DNA of 64,000 bases from Candidatus Peribacteraceae bacterium (lineage in GTDB: Bacteria; Patescibacteriota; Gracilibacteria; Peribacterales; Peribacteraceae): positions 51,907-115,906 of the forward strand of contig JAQUKV010000005.1 of assembly GCA_028718905.1 (NCBI GenBank), read 5' to 3'. Under the pieces are notes generated by a model, which searched no databases, had not been told where the DNA came from, and saw only the letters and a list, made by a program, of their open reading frames with translations. The translations under genes were made by a program, and so were the position numbers. Shown in pieces: positions 20,945-31,656 of the stretch (position 1 is its first letter; every line of letters begins with the position of its first letter).

Positions 20945-21202
20945 ATGGTGACGTTTCTCGGGTTCGTCGGCCTGGTCTCGTCCATTCTGCTCATCAAGTA
21001 CAGGGAGCGCGCGGCGGAATCGCTCGGCGCGGGGGAATGGATGGATTACTTCGGAGGGGTCTACAACGTCATCATCATCGCTTCGATCTTCCTCTTCTTC
21101 TTTTCCGTCGCCGCCCTCACGGGAACGCTCGACTTATTCCTCACGCCCGTGCGCTGGCTCCTGCCCTCCTCCGCCCCCGATACGTTGCTGGACATGCCCT
21201 GA
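20945..21202 (+). CDS. Small hypothetical membrane protein
   Basis: 85 aa, two hydrophobic segments, 3 nt after trxA stop. Confidence 0.6.
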   Translation: MVTFLGFVGLVSSILLIKYRERAAESLGAGEWMDYFGGVYNVIIIASIFLFFFSVAALTGTLDLFLTPVRWLLPSSAPDTLLDMP

Positions 21203-21462
21203 AATAAAAGCGGACCGAGTTAAGGAACTCGGCCCTGACCCAGAAATCACCTAAATGAGCAGGCAATGTTTTGGGCTGCCCGGAGCGTACCGAGCGACAG
21301 AACAACAGGCAATCACTCTCTATTCAATTTCAGCATCTGGGCAGAACCTCGAAATTCAAGTACTATCGCCGTGCGGCTGTAGCTCCCGCCACCGCTCCTC
21401 GCTCCACTCAGAGCTACGGACGGACAGGCAGTTGGTAGCCCCGCACCTTCCTTACCATCATC

Positions 21463-21538
21463 GGGGCATTAGCTCAGTTGGTAGAGCGTCTGGTTTGCAA
21501 CCAGAAGGTCGCCGGTTCGAATCCGGCATGCTCCACCA
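21463..21538 (+). tRNA. tRNA-Ala (TGC), CCA encoded
   Basis: ggggcattagctcagttggtagagcgtctggtttgcaaccagaaggtcgccggttcgaatccggcatgctccacca; cloverleaf, anticodon TGC. Confidence 0.97.
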
Positions 21539-21564
21539 TCCTACTTCAAAATTTTAAGAGGAAG

Positions 21565-21617
21565 GTGCGGGGTTGCAAGCAGGGGGTCAGGAGTACAAAT
21601 CTCCTCAGCTCCACCAT
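21565..21617 (+). pseudogene. Degenerate 3'-half tRNA-like remnant (TGC anticodon position, T-arm and CCA retained)
   Basis: gggttgcaagcagggggtcaggagtacaaatctcctcagctccacca aligns without gaps to the 3' half of the adjacent tRNA-Ala. Confidence 0.6.
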
Positions 21618-21625
21618 TACTCTAT

Positions 21626-22261
21626 ATGTCCGCAATTGTATCCTCGGGCAGAAACTTGCAGAAGGATCCGTCGCTCTGGTTGCTGCTCCTGACGAATACC
21701 ATCGCAATACTGCTCGCGAACTTACAGCGCTGGAGCCTGATGAATGTCTTACTCGTGTACTGGCTTCAGAGCATCACAATCGGCATATTCAATTTTCTGC
21801 GCATACTGAACCTGAAAGAATTCTCCACCGAAGGTGTAACCATTAATGACAGACCTGTGGCACCGACGCACAAAACGAAAATCCAAATTGCGATTTTCTT
21901 CCTCATTCACTACGGCTTCTTTCATGCAACGTATCTGGCACTCATCCTCTCAGGAACATTCACTCAAGGAAACCCGATCGGGCAGGATGTGATGGAATGG
22001 CATTTTATCATGCTCACCGCCGCACTGTTCTTCCTCAATCACCTCTACTCATATCTCTACAACAGGCCCAGAGACACCCATAAACAGAACATCGGCTTCC
22101 TCATGCTTTTCCCATACGCTCGGATCCTCCCCATGCACTTCATCGTGGCAGTTGGTTCCTCTATGCGCGGCTTCCTCATCCTGAAGACTCTGGCAGATGC
22201 CATCATGCACATTTGGGAACATACGATCCTCCGCAAGGGAGAAACTCTCCCCGCCCGTTGA
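21626..22261 (+). CDS. DUF6498-like membrane protein
   Basis: SLWLLLLTNTIAILLANLQRWSLMNVLLVYWLQSITIGIFNFLRIL; multiple TM segments. Confidence 0.65.
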   Translation: MSAIVSSGRNLQKDPSLWLLLLTNTIAILLANLQRWSLMNVLLVYWLQSITIGIFNFLRILNLKEFSTEGVTINDRPVAPTHKTKIQIAIFFLIHYGFFHATYLALILSGTFTQGNPIGQDVMEWHFIMLTAALFFLNHLYSYLYNRPRDTHKQNIGFLMLFPYARILPMHFIVAVGSSMRGFLILKTLADAIMHIWEHTILRKGETLPAR

Positions 22262-22265
22262 TCCC

Positions 22266-23450
<1,185 letters not shown>

Positions 23451-23505
23451 AAGAGTTGAGTGAAACCTTAAACCAGTAAACCAGTAAACGAGTAAACCTC
23501 CAAAC

Positions 23506-24561
23506 CTATCCCAACACTTCATCCAGCTTGCCCTGCTCAATCGCCTGCTTGATGTCGCGCGCGATACGGCGCCCCGTGCTCATGGGCTCTGTGTAGCGAA
23601 GTGCGGTGTAGGGCGAACCCTCCACGAAAGGATTGGTTCCGGCCACGATGCGGGCCGAGATCTCGAAGACGAAAATCTGGAGCTTTCTGGTGACGATGCA
23701 CTCGAGACAGAACGGACCGAAGAGGCCCTTCCCCGCCTTGAGCTTCTGACTCTGCGCGACCACGTTCTCCCCCATCTGAAAAAACTGCGGCAGGAGCGAC
23801 TCGCGCACCACCACCGGAATATTCCCCACGATCGTGTAGCTCGTATGGATGTTCGCGGCCAGCTGATCCTCGGCGCGGATACGACCGATACTGTCTGCAT
23901 TGGATTCGTACCGCTTGTCGAAGCTCATAATTTCAAGCTCCTTGGTGATCGGCGAGTAAAAGTAATGCGCGTAAATCGGTACACCCACGATGTACTCCTG
24001 CAGCGCATATTCCTTCTGTTCGGGATACTTGCGGTTTTTGACCTCGTAGAACTGCTCCGCCGTCTTGGCGATGAAGTAGCCGAATCCCCCCGAGGCGCCG
24101 TGGAATTTGACGATGACGGGCCGGTCGATGTCTTCGGGTTTTGCAAACAACGTCGGCATCTGGATGCCCGCCGCCTCCAGCCATTTACGCTCCAGCGTGC
24201 GATCGCTCTCCCACTTCAGAATCTCTTTGGTGCCGTAGTACATCGCCTGCGTCTTCATCACCCGCTCGGGCCCGAGGTATGCGACGAAGGAGCCGTGGGG
24301 AATGACGATGGCATTGCGCCGGATGAGATCCTCCTCCAGCGCTTCGTTCCACTGCGACCAGTCATCCACGAGCAGGATCTCGTCGGCCACACCGTAACTC
24401 TTGTACGGCCGCTCCTGCCCCTTCTTGCAGATGACGAGGTTACGGATCCCTTCGTCGCGCGCGCCCTTCAGAATCTGCAGGGCCGAGTGGCTGCCCAAAG
24501 TGGCAATGCAGTAATCCTGTGTGTTCGTGGAGGCCGGCAGAATGGGCTTCGGCTTTGTCAT
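23506..24561 (-). CDS. purP: PurP, formate-dependent FAICAR synthetase (archaeal type)
   Basis: CIATLGSHSALQILKGARDEGIRNLVICKKGQERPYKSYGVADEILLVD, PHGSFVAYLG, ESDRTLERKWLEAAGIQMP, GNIPVVVRESLLPQFF, GPFCLECIV; matches the remembered archaeal PurP pattern. Confidence 0.9.
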   Translation of the reverse strand: MTKPKPILPASTNTQDYCIATLGSHSALQILKGARDEGIRNLVICKKGQERPYKSYGVADEILLVDDWSQWNEALEEDLIRRNAIVIPHGSFVAYLGPERVMKTQAMYYGTKEILKWESDRTLERKWLEAAGIQMPTLFAKPEDIDRPVIVKFHGASGGFGYFIAKTAEQFYEVKNRKYPEQKEYALQEYIVGVPIYAHYFYSPITKELEIMSFDKRYESNADSIGRIRAEDQLAANIHTSYTIVGNIPVVVRESLLPQFFQMGENVVAQSQKLKAGKGLFGPFCLECIVTRKLQIFVFEISARIVAGTNPFVEGSPYTALRYTEPMSTGRRIARDIKQAIEQGKLDEVLG

Positions 24562-24684
24562 GGTATTTTAGGCATCTTAGCAGTATTTTACTGTAAATCA
24601 AGTTGCCGGAAATGCGGTATACGTTGTTACTCAACGATATGCGCAGAATATTGACAAATATGCGCATAAGACTAAGGTAACATT

Positions 24685-25008
24685 GTGAAGCAATTGCAAG
24701 AACATGTCAGCACTCTTCTGAAAGAGACAGACATCACCGCCGCGGAATTCTTCCGACTGCATGCTCTCCTGCGCCATGCGATCGGTCTCATGATCGCTTC
24801 GTACAATCGAACAGATGAAATTGAGGCTGAGAAAATATTTTTATTCTACGAAGGAAAACTGGCGGATGAAACGGGGAGTCCTTCGTGCGAAGAAAACATG
24901 GACCCGCTCAGGATCCTCCGTGGAATTCGATGGACCTGCGAACGTCTGTGCGCCGAGCGACGCAACCGGCGGTTGTTCCAACAGATCACGCACCTATCGG
25001 AAAATTAG
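24685..25008 (+). CDS. Hypothetical small helical protein
   Basis: 107 aa ORF between two confident genes. Confidence 0.5.
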   Translation: MKQLQEHVSTLLKETDITAAEFFRLHALLRHAIGLMIASYNRTDEIEAEKIFLFYEGKLADETGSPSCEENMDPLRILRGIRWTCERLCAERRNRRLFQQITHLSEN

Positions 25009-25057
25009 GAAAATGGACTGTTCTCCAGAAGGAAAAACCACCCTATACTGCCGCAAC

Positions 25058-26317
25058 ATGAATAGACGTCTTCTTCTCTTTTTCATCGGCGCATTCGTAC
25101 CCATGGTGGCTCTCGCACTTCTCTTTCCGGGACGAGTGCTGCCCAAGCGCATCGCGGCGCCCGAAGCACTGCCGCCAACCGCAGCAGAAATTCATGCAGA
25201 CATGGTGGCATTCGTAAGTGCGGATTGCCCCCACTGCGCCGAATTCGAAGCATTCGCGAAGGCACAGGGATGGAAGGTGGAATTGCACGACATTGCCCAG
25301 GCACAGAGTCAGTCTCTATTCGTCCGCGTTCAGGAACACGCCCCCCTGCTGCGTCAGGGCGTGCCGACCATCGTGATCAATGGGCATGTGATTCAGGGAT
25401 ACAAAGACGATGCGACAACCGGCAAGAGACTGTCCGCACTGCTGCAGGAATACGAAGCAAATCGAGGCGGAGGAATGGATTTCAACACGTTCCTAGAAAG
25501 TGATACCGAGGCACAGCTCGAAACCGCCGAAGGAACCTGTGACGGGGGATGCCCCGTTGACCTGGGTGAGTACCTGATCGACGTACCCTTTATGGGAGAA
25601 GTGGATCTGGCGCTGTTGTCGTTACCGTCTCTTTCTATTCTTTTGGGATTCCTCGACGGCTTCAATCCGTGCGCCATGTGGGTGCTGGTCACGCTCTTAA
25701 CGCTGCTCGTCGCCACACGCGACCCGAAGAAAGTGTGGATGATCGGCGGAACGTTCCTGATTGTGAGCGGTGTAATGTATTACCTTTTCATCGCTGCATG
25801 GCTCAACGCCTTCCTCGTCATCGGCTTCAACGCGTGGGTGCAGAAACTCATCGGCATCGTGGCGGTGGGCGGCGGCGCTTTCTACTTCTACGAAGCCTTC
25901 GGCAAGGACCCGAACGCCTGCGCCGTGACCGACCTCAGGCAGAAACGGAAAATCATGGATCGCATGAAAGCCATTCTCGAAAAATCGGCGTGGCCGGCCA
26001 TGCTGTTGGGCGTCTCGATTCTCGCGATCTCGGTGAATGCCATCGAGCTCGTCTGCACGGCGGGCCTGCCCGCCATCTTCACCCAGATCCTCGCCTTCAA
26101 TGAGGTGAGTACGCTCGCGCGCTACGGATACATCACCCTCTACATCCTGCTCTACATGATCGATGATGTGATCATTTTCGCCATCGCGGTCTATACGCTG
26201 CACGCCACCGGTCTCACCAAGAAATATGCCCGCTTCACTCTGATCTTCGGCGGATTTTTGATGTACGCGCTGGGGGCGCTGCTGCTGTTTGCGCCGGAGG
26301 TGCTGACGTTTGCGTAG
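25058..26317 (+). CDS. Glutaredoxin-like domain fused to a CcdA/DsbD-type transmembrane domain
   Basis: AFVSADCPHCAEFEAFAKAQGWKVELHDI ... GVPTIVINGHVIQGYKDD; then DGFNPCAMWVLVTLLTLLV and AIELVCTAGLPAIFTQIL. Confidence 0.85.
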   Translation: MNRRLLLFFIGAFVPMVALALLFPGRVLPKRIAAPEALPPTAAEIHADMVAFVSADCPHCAEFEAFAKAQGWKVELHDIAQAQSQSLFVRVQEHAPLLRQGVPTIVINGHVIQGYKDDATTGKRLSALLQEYEANRGGGMDFNTFLESDTEAQLETAEGTCDGGCPVDLGEYLIDVPFMGEVDLALLSLPSLSILLGFLDGFNPCAMWVLVTLLTLLVATRDPKKVWMIGGTFLIVSGVMYYLFIAAWLNAFLVIGFNAWVQKLIGIVAVGGGAFYFYEAFGKDPNACAVTDLRQKRKIMDRMKAILEKSAWPAMLLGVSILAISVNAIELVCTAGLPAIFTQILAFNEVSTLARYGYITLYILLYMIDDVIIFAIAVYTLHATGLTKKYARFTLIFGGFLMYALGALLLFAPEVLTFA

Positions 26318-26320
26318 AGA

Positions 26321-27940
26321 CTACGTATGTTTTCGAACCTCCCGAAACTGTTGCCGCAGCGCATGACGTGTGGAAGATTTCTGCCGATAGATTTCCCAAT
26401 GCTGCGCAGGTGTGACTGCCAGAAGCGGGAGATCGATCCTCCCATCCGGCGTCCTCACTTTCTCCGCGATCGCGAGAAGATGACACACAACGCGCGCATG
26501 GTGATTTCGCTGTTGAGCAAGTATTCTCCCCTTCGTTACATCTCCAGAAGTCTTCACATCTTCGATCGATTTGTTGTAGTAATCGTAGGTCCCCCCTCTT
26601 TTTGTGAGACGTTCTCGTATACGGGAAACCGACATTCCCGTACTCAGGTAAGAAAGGATTTCACCCTTCGCCCGGGCAAGTTCACGGGCTTCCATTCGCC
26701 CAAGTCTTTCGTCCCATTGAATCTCGGGCATCAGGATGTCGTTATACTTGTGCTGTGTCTCATGGATCAAAGTGTCGACTGCAGCCAAGGAACGGAAAAT
26801 GCTATCGAGACTTACCTCTTGTTCATCGTATTTCCTTCTGCCGATGCTCAATACGCCATTGAGGGCAGCAAACGGTTCCTTCAGTGTACGAACGACGAAT
26901 CCACCGACGTTCTCCCGCGTGTCGACGAGTTTGAAGCTCGCATCATCGAGAATGACATGAATGCCGCTCATGGTGCGCCGCACTTCAACCTTGCCCTGCA
27001 CCTTCTGCGAAAGGTGGAACATGTGTTGAATGAGTTCGTCGGCGCGTTTTTGCAGAAGAGGAAACCATTTTCCCGTCGCACGGCGCTTTCTGAAAAAATC
27101 TTTCAGCGCCTGAACGGCGCCGGTTATTTGCTGAGGTGACAGCGCCTGGCACCTCTCATCGGTGAACACTGCAAGTGCTGTGTCGAGGGAATCCGCCTTC
27201 GGATTCTGCGAGACGAACATCGCGGAATCTGCCGCAATCGCAGAGAGCGTATGGTACTGCTCGCTCAATGCTTCCCCGAGAAAGGCACGCCGCTCCTTCT
27301 TCCGCTTATGACCCACGGCATCGGGAAAATGTTCACGTGCAGCCTGAGCCAATGCACTTCCGGTACGGCGCTGATTTCCCATGGGAATGGTAATCGCATG
27401 GCAGTACAGCGAGAGAAGCGCCAAAGGCTTGGTGAGGGGCGAGCGCAATTCTCCACCATCCCTTATGAAACCAAACAGCTCGAATCCCACATTGCCCTCC
27501 GGCAATGAAAGTGAATGCATACGTTTACCATCGAGAGTATAGGTGATACTCTCTTTGCCTTTCTTCGAGCGACTAACCGTTCCTTCTGTGCCATCGGGAA
27601 AACGAATTCCCCGCACGTGCAAGGCCACACTGCGTGGCAACGAATCTTCGAGTGCCTCCAAGGCGTTCCCGAGGAGAGCGTCCGCATCACGATCGTTGAC
27701 ACTGCCGTCTTCCCACTGTTCATATTCCTGCAGGATGTGTTTCATTGAATGGAAGATTTCCTTTTCTCTCTCGTTCCATTTACTGGGGGGAGGCAACCCC
27801 ATTGTTCGTATACTCCTCCCACTGATTTCGCCAAAGAGAGCTTTCCTCAATGGAGGAGGCATGGGAAATTTGAGTGTGGGAAACGCGGAGGGATTCTCGT
27901 TCTCAGGCGGAAATGGTGTGGAAAGCGACCGTTCCTGCAT
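26321..27940 (-). CDS. Hypothetical protein with zincin-like HExxH motif
   Basis: 539 aa; TLIHETQHKYNDILMPE. Confidence 0.65.
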   Translation of the reverse strand: MQERSLSTPFPPENENPSAFPTLKFPMPPPLRKALFGEISGRSIRTMGLPPPSKWNEREKEIFHSMKHILQEYEQWEDGSVNDRDADALLGNALEALEDSLPRSVALHVRGIRFPDGTEGTVSRSKKGKESITYTLDGKRMHSLSLPEGNVGFELFGFIRDGGELRSPLTKPLALLSLYCHAITIPMGNQRRTGSALAQAAREHFPDAVGHKRKKERRAFLGEALSEQYHTLSAIAADSAMFVSQNPKADSLDTALAVFTDERCQALSPQQITGAVQALKDFFRKRRATGKWFPLLQKRADELIQHMFHLSQKVQGKVEVRRTMSGIHVILDDASFKLVDTRENVGGFVVRTLKEPFAALNGVLSIGRRKYDEQEVSLDSIFRSLAAVDTLIHETQHKYNDILMPEIQWDERLGRMEARELARAKGEILSYLSTGMSVSRIRERLTKRGGTYDYYNKSIEDVKTSGDVTKGRILAQQRNHHARVVCHLLAIAEKVRTPDGRIDLPLLAVTPAQHWEIYRQKSSTRHALRQQFREVRKHT

Positions 27941-27998
27941 AATTTACATTATACAATTTTTTGTAATATTAGTCAATTTCTGGACACTTGCTCAGAAC

Positions 27999-28073
27999 TG
28001 GAGGTGCCGGTGGGAATCGCACCCACGCATGAGGGTTTTGCAGACCCTTGCCTTACTACTTGGCTACGGCACC
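27999..28073 (-). tRNA. tRNA-Cys (GCA), CCA encoded
   Basis: Reverse complement ggtgccgtagccaagtagtaaggcaagggtctgcaaaaccctcatgcgtgggtgcgattcccaccggcacctcca; anticodon GCA. Confidence 0.95.
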
Positions 28074-28262
28074 GACGGATGGAAAGAGCGATGAAAGTTG
28101 AGTGACCTGCCTGCCCACCGCAGTCCCCGCGGATGCAAGGCGAAGGTGGGGCTACGGCACCAGAACCGAGAACAGCCTAACAGAAAGAATGGTCTTCGAA
28201 AGCCCCCATCTAGTCATTTCAGAAGCAAGACATTAAACATTCCTCATTCCAAGTCCTCATCC

Positions 28263-28844
28263 TTACTTCGTCGTTGTCGTTTCCGGAGCAATAAACGTGA
28301 TGCTCCCGAGAATCGTGAGGATGTCGCTCTCGAGCGCACTGGAAACCGTCAGGGGTGTGAGGGCGGTGATGGCATAGCCGTTCTGTCCCACGACGGTGCT
28401 CACCTGCAAAAACCGCCGCTGCGGTTCGCCGCTGACGGGCTGTGCAAAAAAGACGTGTACCGGCAGCGAAACGCCGTCGATCGTGACCTTCTTCTGATCG
28501 ATGAGTTTGTAGCCGGGCAGCACCGCAACCGAGCGCATGGTCGCATCACTGTAATCCGCCGGGGTCACGACCGTACTTAAGGGTTCGCGCGTGACACTGA
28601 TCGTCGGAAACTGGCCCGACACCGATGTGTCGCTCTGGAAGGCGATGATCACATCCTCGGGCACTCCGCGCTGATTGAGCTCGGAGCGGTCGAGGAGCTT
28701 CCATGCTGTCGGAAGACAGGCACCGACCTGGTCGAACCAGTAGGTCTGACACTGTGTCGCACTACTGCTGCTGCCTGACCCGCAGGCTGCGAGAGAAAGG
28801 GAGAGCAACAGGACAAGAGGAGAGAATCGTCGCACGGACGTCAT
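28263..28844 (-). CDS. Secreted lipoprotein, hypothetical
   Basis: MTSVRRFSPLVLLLSLSLAACGSGSSSS lipobox (LAAC). Confidence 0.75.
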   Translation of the reverse strand: MTSVRRFSPLVLLLSLSLAACGSGSSSSATQCQTYWFDQVGACLPTAWKLLDRSELNQRGVPEDVIIAFQSDTSVSGQFPTISVTREPLSTVVTPADYSDATMRSVAVLPGYKLIDQKKVTIDGVSLPVHVFFAQPVSGEPQRRFLQVSTVVGQNGYAITALTPLTVSSALESDILTILGSITFIAPETTTTK

Positions 28845-29071
28845 GATACTGGAGAGCACCTGCAACACAAAGAAGGACCGACCCGCCGGAAAGAGCGCAT
28901 CGACCACGGAGTGACGGCAAAAAGAAGAAATGGGCCTCTGGTACGGACATGAAGAATAAAGCTTCGCTTCTCCAAGCCATCGATCTGCACTGGACAGACA
29001 GTCAAATAATAGTGTTGATAAACCCCCGTGCATTGAGTCAGAAGGGCAAAACTGATACAATGGTTGGATTT

Positions 29072-31495
29072 ATGAAGAAACACACCGCCCTTACCCTGTG
29101 CGTCGGATTCTTAAGCCTCATTCCGCTGGCCGTCTTCAGCGCCGCCTCCCCCGAAGGGACGCAAACGGTTGCAGGACTCGGAGCGGAAATCACCTGTCAG
29201 GGCTTTGCGCAGAACGAGACAATTTCCGTTCGGATCCTGCCGCCTCTGGGTGCCGCACTCCCCCTCACAGGAACCGCCGATGCGCAGGGCACACTGGTCC
29301 TGCATGTAAGCGGGGAAGACACGCAGATGGCAGGCTCTTACGCGGTACAGACGGACGGAAAGGGATCCTGCACATCGTTCTTGGTCCTCCCCGATGCACT
29401 GGACCAACGCGAGAGCAGCATCGAAACCGACCGCGACGCCGTCGCGGCAGACGGAGTGGACGCCGCGCGCATCACCGTCATCCTGCGTGACCGGTATTTG
29501 AATCCTCTCGGCAACCGGCCGGTCCAGCTGATTTCGGGCAGAACGGAAGATCAGATCCGGGCGCTGACTGCACAGACGGGCAGCGAAGGACAACAGACGT
29601 TCTCGTTCACAACACTCAAACCGGGAACCGCCGCATTGCGCGCCATCGACCTGTTGTCCGGCAAACCGCTGGATGCCCCCGTGTCCATCACCGTCGGCGA
29701 GGAATGGGGCCGCGGCGGAACCGGCGATCCGTCGTTCGCCTCCGACACACGCTCTGGTGGCTGGGACAACGCCTGGAATCAAGGCGTCGCCGTTCCCGTG
29801 GGTGAATATCGGGGACGCACGCTGTACGGACAACTGACCAATACCTTCGACGTCGTGGATCACTTCCGCATGGAGATCGAGGGCGGCAAAACGAGCGTTC
29901 CCATCCGGCAAGACACCACCTTCCGCGTCGTCGCGGAAGACCGCTCCGGCCGGACCGTGGAGGACTATGCAGGAACCATCCGGTTCTCTTCCACCGATCC
30001 GAAGGCGATCCTGCCCTTCGGCACACGCCAGTTCACGCTCAAGGACCTCGGTGTTAAAACATTCACGCTGGGCCTGCGGTTCAACACCGGCGGGGAACAG
30101 ACGCTCGCCGTCGAAGACACGCCCGGCAACGTGCAGGGAAGCGCGACCGTAACGGTGACCGGCGGCGGCACGACTCCCGACACATCCCGCATCACCGTCA
30201 CCGAACCCATTGAGGGCACCACGGTGAACGCCTCTGTAGTGAATCTGCGCGGTATCGCTCCTCCGCTCGTCAACCTACTCGTCACCGGCGGCAAGGAGAT
30301 CGCCCGCGGGGACAGCGATGAAACGGGGAACTTCCAGATCGCCGTCACGCTCAACACCACTGTCACCGGTGCGACGCTGCAAATCGAGGAAGCGAGCGGC
30401 AAGTACAAATCGAATCCCCTCCACCTTCTGATCGACCTCGTGGGACCGCGCATCAATGCAGTGGAATTTTCGCCGCTGCAACCGGCCGAAGGCCAGACGA
30501 CGCAGATCACCGTCAAAGGGGAGGCCGGCAGCGCACCCGTCACGATGACACTCGAGGGAGCGTCGTACACGCTCAATGAAACGCCGTCACAACCCGGAAC
30601 GTACACCGCCAGCTTCACCGCACCGGTGAAGGCGGCAACGTACCAGCCTCTGGTCACCGCAACGGACCGGCTGGGCAACAAGACGGAAATGCTGTCGAGT
30701 CTGACGGTGAAACCCAAGACGCCGCCGACGATCAAAAATCTCACTGCGGAAGCCAAGATGAATGCCGTCGCGCTCAAGTGGGAACAGGTGGCCAAGGACG
30801 AAGCCGACACCTACCGCGTCTACGTGGGGGACAAAGCCGATAACTTCACGTACTCGCTGGATACCGACGCCTCCGTATCCGCCGCCACCGTTGCCGGACT
30901 CAAGCAGGCCACCACGTACTATTTCGCCATCACGGCCATAAAGAACGGCACCGAAAGCGCCGAAAAGAGCAATATCGCCAGCGCCACCGTGCTGGGACTC
31001 AAGCTCGCGGTCATCCCCGGCGACACCAGCCTGATGCTGCGATGGTCATCCATGAAGAAATCGACCCCCCTCTCCGCCTACCTTCTGGAATACGGAGTGG
31101 AAGCCGACAACCTGACGGAGAAACGCATGATCAACGGCGACGCCGAGAGCTACACGCTCCGCGATCTGATCAACGGCGTGACGTACTCGCTGCGTCTGAC
31201 GCCCATCACCGTCCCCGGTGAAGTGCTGAAGGATCTGGCCGCAACGGCGGAGGGAACGCCGAACGGCGCGGGCTTCCATCCGGTCGCCGGTTCGGGAACA
31301 CAGATCGACATCCCGCTGCCCCCCATGCCTCCGGCCTCCGCCGTTCCTCCTCCGGGAATGCCGCCGGCCACATGGGCATTCCTCGTCGCGGGTGCGGCGG
31401 GTCTCGTGTTCCTGCTCATCCGCCGGCAACGCCGCATGACCCTGCATGTGACTTCCGCGTTTCTGCAGGATATGCAGCGGCGCTACCAGCTTTGA
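29072..31495 (+). CDS. Surface protein with Ig-like/invasin-like and fibronectin type III domains, C-terminal TM anchor
   Basis: Signal peptide MKKHTALTLCVGFLSLIPLAVFSA; ITVILRDRYLNPLGNRPVQLIS; FN3-like segments ALKWEQVAKDEADTYRVYVGDK...TTYYFAITAI; WAFLVAGAAGLVFLLIRRQRR. Confidence 0.85.
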   Translation: MKKHTALTLCVGFLSLIPLAVFSAASPEGTQTVAGLGAEITCQGFAQNETISVRILPPLGAALPLTGTADAQGTLVLHVSGEDTQMAGSYAVQTDGKGSCTSFLVLPDALDQRESSIETDRDAVAADGVDAARITVILRDRYLNPLGNRPVQLISGRTEDQIRALTAQTGSEGQQTFSFTTLKPGTAALRAIDLLSGKPLDAPVSITVGEEWGRGGTGDPSFASDTRSGGWDNAWNQGVAVPVGEYRGRTLYGQLTNTFDVVDHFRMEIEGGKTSVPIRQDTTFRVVAEDRSGRTVEDYAGTIRFSSTDPKAILPFGTRQFTLKDLGVKTFTLGLRFNTGGEQTLAVEDTPGNVQGSATVTVTGGGTTPDTSRITVTEPIEGTTVNASVVNLRGIAPPLVNLLVTGGKEIARGDSDETGNFQIAVTLNTTVTGATLQIEEASGKYKSNPLHLLIDLVGPRINAVEFSPLQPAEGQTTQITVKGEAGSAPVTMTLEGASYTLNETPSQPGTYTASFTAPVKAATYQPLVTATDRLGNKTEMLSSLTVKPKTPPTIKNLTAEAKMNAVALKWEQVAKDEADTYRVYVGDKADNFTYSLDTDASVSAATVAGLKQATTYYFAITAIKNGTESAEKSNIASATVLGLKLAVIPGDTSLMLRWSSMKKSTPLSAYLLEYGVEADNLTEKRMINGDAESYTLRDLINGVTYSLRLTPITVPGEVLKDLAATAEGTPNGAGFHPVAGSGTQIDIPLPPMPPASAVPPPGMPPATWAFLVAGAAGLVFLLIRRQRRMTLHVTSAFLQDMQRRYQL

Positions 31496-31656
31496 TAATG
31501 AAGTCTTGCAGCTGCGATAAAAGATATGAATCAGACAATGCTGGCATTGCTACATGGTTACATTGTTTATCGATTCAAACGATCTCCAAGATGACACAAT
31601 TTCCGATTCCCTATCACAGTATCACTGTAACAGTGTAACAATGTACCCATGCTCCC

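Noticed and set aside
21275-21617. Possible tmRNA spanning the tRNA-Ala region (3' end ...cagctccacca resembles a tmRNA end)
   Set aside because: No matching 5' tRNA-like half with a D-arm equivalent and no tag-peptide reading frame seen; a complete tRNA-Ala lies inside; a tRNA remnant explains it better
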